Positions 22,652-30,539 of a stretch of 30,539 bases of DNA are shown here, piece by piece. The stretch's first letter is position 1, and each line of letters begins with the position of its first letter. The DNA comes from Phellopilus nigrolimitatus. Its lineage: Eukaryota; Basidiomycota; Agaricomycetes; Hymenochaetales; Hymenochaetaceae. Both the position numbers and the translations under genes were made by a program. The notes under the pieces were generated by a model. It was not told the origin of the DNA. It saw only the letters and a list, made by a program, of their open reading frames with translations, and did no database searches. The DNA is taken from assembly GCA_021029095.1 (NCBI GenBank), contig JAJOHG010000309.1, positions 1-30,539 of the forward strand, written 5' to 3'.

Positions 22652-24232
22652 TCACTCTGATAAGACGAAGTCTGACTTCGGGCGACTCCCAAGGCCAGTC
22701 TGCGCAGTTGTGAGTCGAGTTCCAAAGAGCAAAAGCGTTGACCACACCTTCTCGTATATCTTCTCAATCCATTCCATATTTGACACGGAATCATCTCCCT
22801 CCATCCATAGCCGAGGTTCGCGTCCCCTGACCCTGTCGACAAAGAACTCCAGCTGATACCTGTACCTTCAATTCCGCAACCCTATCAGCCCGACCTGGCT
22901 TTCCAGAATTAAGCAATCGAGCGTCCAACTCACGAGCTCCACCAATCTTCTCCCAAACCATCCGCATATGTATACGCCTTCTCGACTCTGCGCTTGCCTC
23001 TCGAAGGAGTCACGGTAATCGAGTGGTAAGAATGCGGCATCACGTAGTTGAATAGCTCGACCGTCCCGCCTTCGCACGTCGCCACAAACTTCATGTCCGG
23101 CACGCGCGGGAACAGCCCGAACGGGCCCCAGCCGTGCCAGAGCGCATGACATTCAATCGACGCGGTCACGTCGTTAGGAAAGGTGAGCGACGCGGACGTC
23201 CCTGTGTCGATGTTGCGCTTGGAAGGATCGTCTCTTGGGTTAGGAAATACGTCAGCTTGAGCTGACATGATAGAAGTGGGCTCTGCAGAGGTGACATAGC
23301 GGACCATAGCTAGTGGGTAACCTGATTCATATGGAGGGGAGGAAGGTCCGGAAGGTGAGTGAAAGTGGGCCTGAATAAATCAAGGGAAGAACAAACAGCC
23401 CATATCCATGAGGATACCGCCCCCCAGTTCAAGCCTATAACGGATGTCGTCGTCACCGACCACACGCATCTGCCAGGGAGCGCAGAGCGTCGCCGAGACA
23501 TTCTTCAGTTTTCCAAGCTCATTGCTAGCAACGATCTCCTTGACACGATTAATCGCAGGGTGGAAGCTGCGCGTCGACAAAGCAGTGGGGACACAGTCAC
23601 GAGCTGTACGCACAGCCTGAGCACACAGAGCTCACCGAGAGTGGAACGCCTCGAGAAGGACTAGCCCCTTATGCCGCGCATACGCGAACAGAAACCTCGT
23701 TTCGCTTTCTGTGTCCGTGCTGGGTTTCTCAAGAAGCACGTGTTTTCCCGCATTTAAAGCTTTGAGAGTCCATTCGTAATGCAATCCGTTGGGCAACTGT
23801 CAACACAAAAAAAAATGTATCAGTAAATGTTCACGAACGGATTCAAGTTAATTGCGGGGAAACTGCGAACTGGGTTGTAGATTATGTCAATCTCCTGATC
23901 GTCCAGCATATCTAGGCATTGCCCCACGCATGAGCAAATCCATCAACAACAGAGAAACAGAATCCTGACTGCCAACCTTGATAGCCTGAACGGCCGGAGT
24001 AAGTCTTGGGGATGCTATGCTTTCTAGCGAAAGTTTCGGCCTTTCCCTTGTCTCGCGCGGCGACCGCGACAATCGTCACGTCCGGGTGGCTCTTTGAAGG
24101 CAGGATAATCGCGACGGGGGCGATGCGCGCGGCCCCCAGAATCCCGCAGCGCAGAGCGTCTGCTTTCTTCTCGACCTCGGGAGGATTGTTAATTTTAATG
24201 TTGCGTATCAGTAGACCGATGAAGGATGCCAT
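22652..24232 (-). CDS. Gfo/Idh/MocA-family dehydrogenase, close to fungal D-xylose 1-dehydrogenase (NADP+)
   Basis: Seven exons, 24232-23977, 23911-23871, 23796-23636, 23566-23397, 23321-22934, 22865-22748 and 22699-22652, give 393 residues. The N-terminal Rossmann part has the dinucleotide-binding stretch GILGAARIAP (30-39) and the downstream VAVAARDKGKAETFA. YNPLPNGLHYEW and LLEKPSTD follow, with the family's catalytic Lys at 123. The C-terminal domain has LGGGILMDMGCY with the catalytic Tyr at 211, completed across an intron, and ends EWIEKIYEKTGLGSRPKSDF. Members reduce or oxidise sugars or dihydrodiols with NADP(H). The closest fungal group I recall is D-xylose dehydrogenase, but the substrate cannot be read from sequence. 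Acceptor choices at 23322 and 22866 were set by frame and by recovering CY and SYRYQLE. No secretion signal is evident. Confidence 0.88.
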
Positions 24233-24607
24233 GGCCTAGATTATAGGTAAGTTACAGCTGAAGTGCCAGTCAACGCCGTTGAAGTGCTTACTATGCTGCA
24301 GCTTGTTTCAATGTTTGCCAATAGATTGGCACGTCAGGTGATCGACGCGCTTGCACATATTGACAAACAACGCGCTCCTTGGCATGGTGAAGCAAGTATA
24401 AATTTGATTCGCCAACAACGGGGAAATAAAAAATAAAGACAACAAACAGATATGGCTTCGATCGAGGCGCAGATACAAGTTTCACAGGGGAGCAAATAAT
24501 CACATATACAACGAGTCCGTCAAATGCTCAAAGTCCTAGTCCGACGCCTTTCCGCAAAAAGTCCAATCATTGCAGTCTGATTTACGATGCGAAAATATAC
24601 TACACAA
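24233..24607. other. Region between dehydrogenase start and repeat-protein stop
   Basis: 375 bases holding the dehydrogenase promoter and the 3' untranslated region of the repeat protein, both genes being on the minus strand. No gene is seen. An AT-rich run (AATAAAAAATAAAG) near 24424-24437 is the only notable composition. Confidence 0.45.
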
Positions 24608-26398
24608 CTAAACCAGTCCCCGGTGCCCCTGATCATCATCGTTGACTCGCCCTTTTCTTTTCAATTCTACTTCCAACTCCCATTGTCTAAGAGCCGGGTT
24701 CTCTACGAGATTTTTGATCGCATCCGCCACGGCTTGCAGGAACGGCTTCTTCTTCTTCTTCTCGCGCACGGGGTGTTGGTACAATGGCAGCACGAAGTGA
24801 TACGGAGCCGCCGCACCGTCCTCCAGATAGGGTGTGAATGCGTGGGCGTCCGGAGCGGACGCGCTCTGTGCGCCTCGGTACATGTCGCGCTCCATCGCGC
24901 GCGCGCGTCGCTCTAGCTCGTAGTCGGTGTCATCGTGAAAGTCGTGTCCATAGTCGTCTACATGCTCTGTGTGGCGTACGCCCCGTGTCCCTGCTCCTGC
25001 CACTGCCTTCGTCATTGGGTCAGTTCCTGCTGTCCTTGTCCCTCCAGGGCCTACTCCTGCCCCCGCCCTTCCACCGGTCCCTGCCCGTGAACCAGTCCTT
25101 GCTCCTGCCGCTGCCCTTTCTCGAGCCCGTGCTTCTCCTTCTTCTTCCTGCATGCGTCCTTTCTTTTTAATGGCTTTCTCGATAAGCACGTCGTCGGGAT
25201 CCGTGGAGAACTCCTCAAACGCCGTCTTGAAGCGCGTGTAAAGCGGACCCTGCTTCTCCTCCATCGGCGGCTGGTACGGGAAGAATCCGGGAGCCGTGAA
25301 TGATACGGAGCCCGCCGACGGAAGGGGCGCGCTCGCGGAAGAGGCCGAGGAAGGTACCGAGCGTGGGGAGTGTGAATAGGAGCTAGAGTGCGAGCGTTGG
25401 GTAGGGGTGTGTGAGGATGAATTGGAATGCGAGCGCTCGATTGGAGTGTGTGAGTGAGAATTGGAATGAGAGCGTTCAGTAGGGACGTGCGAGTAGGAGT
25501 GCTCGTCTTCGTACTCGAAGATGCGCGAGAACGAGGGGGAATGCCAAAGCTTTCGAGGGGCATGCTGAGGCGGCGGAGCTTCGCAATATTCGTTCTTATC
25601 CGCGAAGGACACACGGCGCCCGCGAAGCTTGTTCTCGGCGCGGGAGTCGTACCCGCCGCGGAGCGCCGACTGAAGGACAGGGTGTGTGTTCGAGTGCAGG
25701 TTCGAGTGCGGGTGCAGGTGCTCGTGCGGGCGTGAATGTTCGTGCGGATGCGAGTGAGCGTACGAGTGCTTGCGCTCGTGCGGGTACTCGTGCTCGCACT
25801 CGTGCTCATGTTCGTGCGGGTGCTCGTACTCGTCGTATTCGTGCGGGTACTCGTGCTCGTACTCGTGCTCATGTTCGTGCGGGTGCTCGTACTCGTATTC
25901 GTGCGGGTGCTCGTATCCGTACTCGTGCGGGTAATCATGCTCATTCTCGTGCTCGTACTCGTGTCGTTGCTCGTACTCGTGTGGGTGCTCGTACTCGTGC
26001 GGGTGCTCGTACCCGTACTCGTGCGGGTAATCTTGCTCGTACTCCTGCGGGTGCTCGTACCCGTACTCGTACGGGTAATCCTGTTCGTACTCGTAATCGT
26101 GCTCGTACGGGTGCTCGTACTCGTTCGGGTGTAATTGCTTATGCGGGTGTGCGTACGGGCTCGAGTGACGCAGGTGCGAGTGCGAGTGCGAGTGCGAGTG
26201 CGCACGGGGTTCGTGCCGTGCGACAAAGTGATTTTGGTGATCAGCTAACGTCGCATCGTGCGGAGGCGAGTACCGCTGCTCGTGCGGGTGACCGTGCTCC
26301 TTGTAGTCGGTGAGCGTCGCATCGCTGGAGCCTCGGTCTCGGGATTTGTAGGACTTGGGCGGTTTGTAATCGTAATTGGGGACTCCAGGCGCAACCAT
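24608..26398 (-). CDS. His/Glu/Tyr/Pro repeat protein with an RVSFAD motif; function unknown
   Basis: A single uninterrupted frame of 596 residues from the ATG at 26398. The frame extends upstream to 26752, but a TATA box at 26495-26503 lies inside that extension, so I prefer the later ATG (MVAPGVPNYDYKPP). Residues about 60-250 are His-rich. They are dominated by degenerate PHEYEH / PHEYGYEHPHEYE units, preceded by SHSHSHSHLRHS. Next come LRGRRVSFADKNEY (RVSFAD at 262-267), Ser/His-rich repeats of the TPIERSHSNS type, a better-conserved-looking segment PLYTRFKTAFEEFSTDPDDV, an Ala/Gly/Arg-rich stretch, and a C-terminal AVADAIKNLVENPALRQWEL helix. RVSFAD matches the protein phosphatase 1 docking motif RVxF. 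His/Glu repeats could bind divalent metals. Both ideas are inference. No membrane segment or signal peptide is visible. I do not recognise the family. Confidence 0.7.
   Translation of the reverse strand: MVAPGVPNYDYKPPKSYKSRDRGSSDATLTDYKEHGHPHEQRYSPPHDATLADHQNHFVARHEPRAHSHSHSHSHLRHSSPYAHPHKQLHPNEYEHPYEHDYEYEQDYPYEYGYEHPQEYEQDYPHEYGYEHPHEYEHPHEYEQRHEYEHENEHDYPHEYGYEHPHEYEYEHPHEHEHEYEHEYPHEYDEYEHPHEHEHECEHEYPHERKHSYAHSHPHEHSRPHEHLHPHSNLHSNTHPVLQSALRGGYDSRAENKLRGRRVSFADKNEYCEAPPPQHAPRKLWHSPSFSRIFEYEDEHSYSHVPTERSHSNSHSHTPIERSHSNSSSHTPTQRSHSSSYSHSPRSVPSSASSASAPLPSAGSVSFTAPGFFPYQPPMEEKQGPLYTRFKTAFEEFSTDPDDVLIEKAIKKKGRMQEEEGEARARERAAAGARTGSRAGTGGRAGAGVGPGGTRTAGTDPMTKAVAGAGTRGVRHTEHVDDYGHDFHDDTDYELERRARAMERDMYRGAQSASAPDAHAFTPYLEDGAAAPYHFVLPLYQHPVREKKKKKPFLQAVADAIKNLVENPALRQWELEVELKRKGRVNDDDQGHRGLV
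25700..26200. repeat. Degenerate GC-rich tandem repeat within the His/Glu/Tyr protein gene
   Basis: On the + strand the tract is built of units such as gtgctcgtactcgtgcggg, with 6-, 12- and 18-base periods that drift. It encodes the PHEYEH repeats on the minus strand. Its period is a multiple of three and it contains few stop words, so several other frames on both strands are also open and give artificial Val/Leu/Arg- or Thr/Arg/Ser-rich proteins. Confidence 0.9.
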
Positions 26399-26494
26399 CG
26401 TATTGAGAAGTGCGTAGTTTGGCAAAGGTGGGAATGTGGGAGTACGAAGTGAAGATGGATAATGGTGGAGATTGTAAACGAGACAACTTGCAGG

Positions 26495-26503
26495 TTTTTT
26501 ATA
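26495..26503 (-). promoter_or_regulatory. TATA box of the repeat-protein gene
   Basis: TATAAAAAA on the minus strand, about 100 bases upstream of the ATG at 26398. A start site about 30 bases downstream would leave a 5' leader of about 70 bases. This decides the start codon, because the longer frame would place the TATA box inside coding sequence. Confidence 0.55.
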
Positions 26504-27104
26504 CCCTGGTCCCGGTGTGGGCACAGCCCCGGTTTCGGAGTTCACGTCGTCATATAGCATCGGGTATTCCGCAGATGGGGCGGGGTTGAACAAAAAAACA
26601 TGTCGGAGCGGCGCGGAAACAAAAGAGGTGGAAATGCGAAGAACAATTAGACGGACATTACATAGCTGTAAAGAAGGCGGGGCAGCGACGCTGGAGTCGG
26701 GATTCTCGATGGAGCGATGATTCGGGTCGATGGAGTTTGAGACAATATTCACGAAATTTGTATCCGAGTCTTTCTTTTTTATTGTCTGTGGCTGGAACCG
26801 AGAACAAGTCTCGGAAGCGGAAGCATCTCAGTCACCGAGGCGTGGAAATAAACTTCCTATTATGGCCGAGCATTGTACGTGTCGATCTTTCATCATTGTC
26901 AGCAAGACTTTCCAAGTAGCCCAAGCCTGACCCCTCGGGTCAGTTTAATTCCTTGAAAAAAGAGGGGTTTGGTTTGTCATGCTGTATAGTTCTCCAACAT
27001 TTCCATATATGCAAAAAATGCCTGCATCATTTCGAAGACATGTCTGAGGTTCACAAGCTCGTTACTCGTCAACCTGACATGTCTCAGATGTCAATGAAAG
27101 CATG

Positions 27105-27157
27105 ACTTGGATGGGGCTTGAATCCAGGTTGGTGATCTACCACTGAGCTACCCAAAT
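27105..27157 (-). pseudogene. tRNA-like relic lacking the anticodon arm
   Basis: On the minus strand the 53-base segment begins ATTTGGG and ends TCCAAGT; these seven bases pair fully if G-U pairs are allowed, like an acceptor stem. TAGCTCAGTGGTAGA follows the first arm and is a near-perfect A box and D loop. GGATTCAAGCCCC is close to a B box and T loop. Only about five bases (ACCAA) separate the D and T arms, so the anticodon arm and variable loop are absent. The D stem has one mismatch and the T stem is poor. It cannot be a working tRNA as it stands; it may be a deletion relic or a fragment of a tRNA-derived element. Confidence 0.6.
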
Positions 27158-27620
27158 GTATGCCCACATGACGTGCAGGAACCACAGTGCGGCAGCCGAC
27201 ACAAGGAAGGAAACGGACGAAGGGACACCGTGCCGAGTTCCCTGGCTCTGGACAAGATTCGGGTACGAGCCCAAATGCTCGCGTGTGGATGACGTGCAGG
27301 AGGGCACGATAGAGTTAACAAAGGAAAAAAACGCGAACGCAGCATGGAGGTACGGGTGGAGCTAGATGAGCAACTGCGTACGTCGAGTCGGCACAGCAGG
27401 CCGGTCTTGCAAAATCGCAACCTCCATCTTCATTTTGGTTATCGGCATCATGAGCATCGGCCGCTGCTGCTGCTGGACGTGCCGAGCAGCGCGTATCCGA
27501 CACCGCTGGGGGGATTGCACGTGGCAACAAGAGGCCGAAGGGCCTTGCTCGCTCCTCATACGTAGTTGCACTGTCGCACATAGAAGTGACGCATGCTGGA
27601 TTGATTGCGGTCGAAAAACA

Positions 27621-29193
27621 TCAAGAAGGCATGATCGAGACAGGTCGTAAAGGCTGAGGATGCGCGGCGGCGGCGTTCTTCCCCTTTGTCCTCTTTCTCT
27701 TCTTGCCCGCACTCGCATGCATTTCATTTCCACCATCCTCTCCCCCCTCATCGTCTTCTTCATCCTCACCATCCTCGTTCTCATCATCCGCCTCGCCGTC
27801 CGCGCCATCCACCTCATCCATCTCCGGGCCACCAAACCGTTCTTTCCACATCGCCTCCCACTCCCGCACGAGCTGCGGACCGCCTTCAAGACCAGATACC
27901 AGGGCCTTCAGCCCTTCCTGCTCGCGCTTCAAGCGGAGCTCGCGCCGCTTCAGCACGCCGATATACTCGGTCGCCTTAACGAGCACGTTTGTCTTGCTAC
28001 CCTTGCGCGGGACCTTCACGCCGTCGACGAACCCGCGCGTCTCGACCACGTCCTCCTCCTCTCCTGCAGTGCCGGCGCCGGCGTCTGTGCCCGCACGACG
28101 TGTCCCTGATTTCAGGGCTAAGTTGCCGACACGATTCCCCGCTTTCTGCTCCAGCACACGCAGCGCCGGAATGACAGCGCGGAGGCTTTTAAGGTGTGCG
28201 TTGAAGTTCGACCGGTAGCGACGCACGATCGTCGTGTGAGAGGTTTTGCTTCGCGCCGCCGGAATGTAGGGATTCTGCGAAGCTGTAAACGAGGCGGCGG
28301 ATGAGGAAGACGGCATAGTCATAGGCTGCTGCAGACGCGGTATAGGCAGCTTGCTCGACTCTGTTATTCATTAGTCAGAGTTTATCATAGCAGTGCGCAA
28401 GTAACAAATACTCACGTGTGCGATCTGCTCCTACGGGTGGAATCGCTGTAATACCCACAGTTTGCTTGGCGCGCTGAACGAGCTCGTCCACTGCCTGATT
28501 TACAGACAGCTGGGACTGGGCGATAGGTTGTGCTGCGGGTTGGGTAGGTACAGATGTAATAGCCTGTTGAGTATGGTTCGTTACAGACGGTAGTGCCGCT
28601 CCAGACAAGGAAGACGAAGATGCGGCATTAAGGCATCTAGTGCTCGCGTCACTAGACAGAGTCGGCAAGTCTAAGAGATTATCTGTTCCAAAAGGAAATG
28701 CGAATGAAGAAAGGTCGGTAGAGGCGTTCGTAACCGAGGCAGGTGAGAGCGCAAAAGCTTCGTCTGCAGACATATTAGAGTCAAATTGAAGCGGGACGCC
28801 GAGAGACGCAGGATCGAAGTCCCAGAGGCTCATATCTGAATTGAAGTCGTCGAACGACATTGCGGCGAGGCCGGTCTGTGCCCACAGTGCAGCAACGGGG
28901 TCTTTGTCTGTCGCCCAGTCTCCGGAGGGGTCATCGAGCGACGAAGACGCAGGCGTGGACACCAAAAGCGATTTCTCCGCAGACGAGCCGCCACTGGAAA
29001 GCGGACCCGCCGCGGCGTAGTTCATGAACGGGTCAATTGGGCGGTCGAAATTGGCGGGCGGAGAGTCGCTGAGCGACGAGTCGGGCGAGCTTTGGACACT
29101 CGAGCTAGCAGAGTCTGAAGACGTCTTGCTGCTCGTCGTCTTGTTCGTTGTCGTCAACGAGGAAGATGCAAGCAAATCGTCTGTGTTGTTCAT
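27621..29193 (-). CDS. bHLH transcription factor, fungal SREBP-like (RRYR) type
   Basis: Two exons, 29193-28416 and 28360-27621, give 505 residues; the 55-base intron has a clear CTGACTAAT branch region. The N-terminal 259 residues are Ser/Thr/Asp-rich and acidic, with WDFDPASLG-type patches, and look like an activation domain. Exon 2 carries the bHLH: KTSHTTIVRRYRSNFN (298-313) then LKSLRAVIPALRVLE, a loop with an insert rich in Gly/Thr/Glu, then FVDGVKVPRKGSKTNVLVKATEYIGVLKRRE and a leucine-zipper-like extension. The Tyr in RRYR is typical of SREBP-type bHLH proteins that recognise sterol elements as well as E-boxes. The C-terminus is very acidic and ends in a basic KKRKRTKGK nuclear signal. 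No membrane segment is present, so this would be a soluble factor. Position 305 is Val where Glu is expected. Confidence 0.85.
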
Positions 29194-29312
29194 TGCCGTA
29201 GTTATGTATGTATGTATGTAAGGAAATGGGTGACTTGCAAAAAACTGGATTTGCAGGCGATCGTGTTGAAGATTCTCACACGGTCACTTGCGTTCCCCCA
29301 ATATCATCGACC
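29194..29312. promoter_or_regulatory. 119-base divergent promoter between bHLH gene and U2AF large subunit gene, with an (ATGT)n repeat
   Basis: The two start codons are only 119 bases apart. An (ATGT)n microsatellite occupies 29203-29220, starting ten bases upstream of the bHLH ATG. The rest shows no TATA box. Unless untranslated leaders overlap, both transcripts must begin within this space. Confidence 0.5.
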
Positions 29313-30539
29313 ATGGCAGACGACTTTGGTGAGCGACTTTTCCTCATTTCTCACTTTAGGGCTCCGTACAGGCATACCAGACGAAACAAATACCGTCTAG
29401 ACGTCCCTCGCGCCCTTTTTTTGCGGGTTTTCTCCGGTTTTTCTCGTTTTATGCACGCTGTTCAAGACGATGAAGCTCATGGTGCACGCCCTCTTCTTTT
29501 TCCCTCCTTGCACCATGTCGGATGTCCACTCTCCGTCTAGCTAGCTAGCTGCACGTTCATACCGCCCGGCCGCCCGTGTCTCCAAATGACCGGCGCCGCC
29601 CCATGCCCGTTTTGATCCCTTTGCAGCTGCCGCATTCGTTTCGCAGGGATCAGCCCTTACTCACCTTTTTTCGCAGAGCGAGGTTATAAAGAGCGTGGAG
29701 ACGACCGCCATCGTTCCTCAAGGGGTCACGACGACAGGGAATTTAGGGGCGACCGGTACACCTCCTCGAGGAGAGGGGACGACCGCAGGGACAGAGAGCC
29801 TCGGGACAGGCGCGAGCGCAGAGACTACGACGACAGGCCGCCCCGCAGGCACCACGAGGACGACAGGTACCGCGGTGGGCGGGGAGATGACCGTGGCGGC
29901 CGGCCGCCTCGGCGGGACCGCGACGACGGTCCGCCGCGTGGAGGCCGGGGCCGCGAGAGGGAAAGAGAGCCGAGCGTGGAGCGGCGGTCGCCGACGCCCG
30001 AGAACGCATTGCCGATCTCGCAGAGGAAGCGCAAGGCATCGGGCTGGGACGTACATGCCCCAGGATATGAGCAATATACGGCCATGCAGGCGAAACAGAC
30101 TGGTGAGTCGAGAATGCCATGTTAAGTATCATAGCAGAATCTAATCAAGCGGCAAAGGTCTCTTCAACCTCCCTGGTGCGAACCGTACTCAGGTACCACC
30201 GATCCTGAGCATCCCTGGTCTTCCTCCGCCCATGCCTGTGCAGGCCTCGGGATGGGTATGGGCATGGGCAACAACCCGAACCTGTCCCGCCAGTCCCGTC
30301 GACTCTACATCGGCAGCATCACACCCGAATTACGAGACAAACCTGGGAGACTTCTTTAACTCAAAGATGAAAGAGATGAACATCGGAACCGGTGCGGCGG
30401 GCAATCCGGTGCTCGCTGTCCAGTGCAACATAGAAGAACTACGCATTCGTGGAGGTTCGTCTATCCTTTATTCATCATTAGATAGCAGGCACTCAGAACT
30501 TCGTCATCCAGTTCCGTAGTGCCGAAGATGCGACAGCTG
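29313..30539 (+). CDS. U2AF2: U2AF large subunit (U2AF65/Prp2) splicing factor, 5' part, with apparent frame breaks
   Basis: Exons are 29313-29328, 29677-30102, 30158-30454 and 30512 to beyond the window. The protein starts MADDF, runs through an Arg/Asp/Gly-rich RS-type region (GDDRHRSSRGHDDREFRGDR and similar), and reaches a U2AF ligand motif, RKRKASGWDVHAPGYEQYT, whose Trp binds the small subunit. NLPGANRTQVPPILSIPGLP and the start of RRM1 (RRLYIGSITP, then NLGDFFNSKMKEMNIGTG, then NPVLAVQCN, NYAFVE and FRSAEDATA) follow. This is the family's usual order. U2AF binds the polypyrimidine tract and branch region at 3' splice sites. Within 30241-30437 the frame changes three times: near 30246-30252, near 30327-30334 and near 30433-30438. 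Each break can be explained by bases missing from an A or G run. The first intron is 348 bases, the longest in the window. Confidence 0.85.

Larger units (their letters stand above)
26399..27620. other. Upstream region of the repeat-protein gene, containing a tRNA-like relic
   Basis: About 1.2 kb between the repeat-protein start and the stop of the bHLH gene, both on the minus strand. It holds the TATA box at 26495-26503, the tRNA-like segment at 27105-27157, and several overlapping open frames of 60-94 residues at 27148-27650 on both strands. One of these (27366-27650, +) has a hydrophobic stretch SIFILVIGIMSIG followed by Cys residues. I could not extend it by splicing or place it in a family, so I do not call a gene. 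Confidence 0.45.

Noticed and set aside
23310..23321. Acceptor at CTAG (exon beginning 23309) in the dehydrogenase gene
   Set aside because: It would remove the catalytic Tyr and give MDMGS; the CAG twelve bases earlier restores MDMGCYPLAMVRY in the same phase.
25051..26226. 391-residue minus-strand frame rich in Thr, Ser and Arg
   Set aside because: It is the same repeat read in another frame, overlapping the better-supported His/Glu/Tyr protein.
25684..26313. Long + strand frames of Arg/Thr/Ala and Val/Leu composition through the repeat tract
   Set aside because: They are by-products of a tandem repeat whose period is a multiple of three; composition is artificial and no flanking coding signal supports them.
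26399..26752. N-terminal extension of the repeat protein to 714 residues
   Set aside because: The extension contains a TATA box about 100 bases before the chosen ATG and has untranslated-like composition.
27315..27650. Overlapping small frames, one with a hydrophobic stretch and Cys cluster
   Set aside because: Frames on both strands are equally open, no splice extension works, and no family is recognised.
29537..29550. CTAGCTAGCTAGCT simple repeat
   Set aside because: A short run inside the first U2AF intron with no sign of function.
1..30539. CRISPR arrays, operons, bacterial promoters, transposon ends or biosynthetic cluster genes
   Set aside because: None is present. The DNA is intron-rich fungal sequence, the gene set is unrelated housekeeping, and no transposase, integrase or terminal inverted repeats were seen.

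Overview
The window is eukaryotic nuclear DNA, and everything in it points to a filamentous fungus, most likely a basidiomycete of the Agaricomycotina. Genes are dense and lie on both strands. Coding regions are cut by many short GT-AG introns, mostly 48-75 bases, often with CTRAY-like branch sites. There are no operons or bacterial signals. Joining exons by hand gave eleven protein genes; the first and last run off the window edges.

Layout: 1-695 (+) is the 3' end of an SH3-domain gene. 2337-8292 (-) is a ten-exon gene for a 1815-residue protein joining a nucleotidyltransferase-like N-terminus to ankyrin repeats. 8829-9124 (+) is PET117, a cytochrome c oxidase assembly factor. 10447-11849 (-) is a DNAJB6-like J-domain chaperone, divergent from 12090-14144 (+), the WD40 pre-rRNA processing protein IPI3. 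16263-17759 (+) is a CDK7-type kinase. 18157-20698 (-) is a Nup153/Nup1-like zinc-finger protein, divergent from 20972-21695 (+), a 21 kDa complex I subunit. 22652-24232 (-) is a Gfo/Idh/MocA dehydrogenase close to fungal D-xylose dehydrogenases. 24608-26398 (-) is an unrecognised protein dominated by a His/Glu/Tyr/Pro repeat. 27621-29193 (-) is a bHLH transcription factor, divergent by only 119 bases from 29313 onward (+), the U2AF large subunit.

Most genes are unrelated housekeeping functions (mitochondrial assembly and respiration, ribosome biogenesis, transcription and cell-cycle kinase, nuclear pore, splicing), so this is an ordinary chromosomal arm and not a biosynthetic cluster. The genes are linked mainly by divergent pairs sharing short promoters.

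The points that merit a second look are: the nucleotidyltransferase-ankyrin fusion; the repeat protein, with an RVSFAD motif typical of protein phosphatase 1 docking; the bHLH protein, whose usual DNA-contacting Glu appears as Val; a tRNA-like relic with no anticodon arm; a GC-AG intron in IPI3; a 13-base micro-exon in the complex I gene; and three frame breaks packed into the U2AF RRM1 coding region. All exon joins are my inference from splice signals, reading frame and remembered family sequence. I ran no search.
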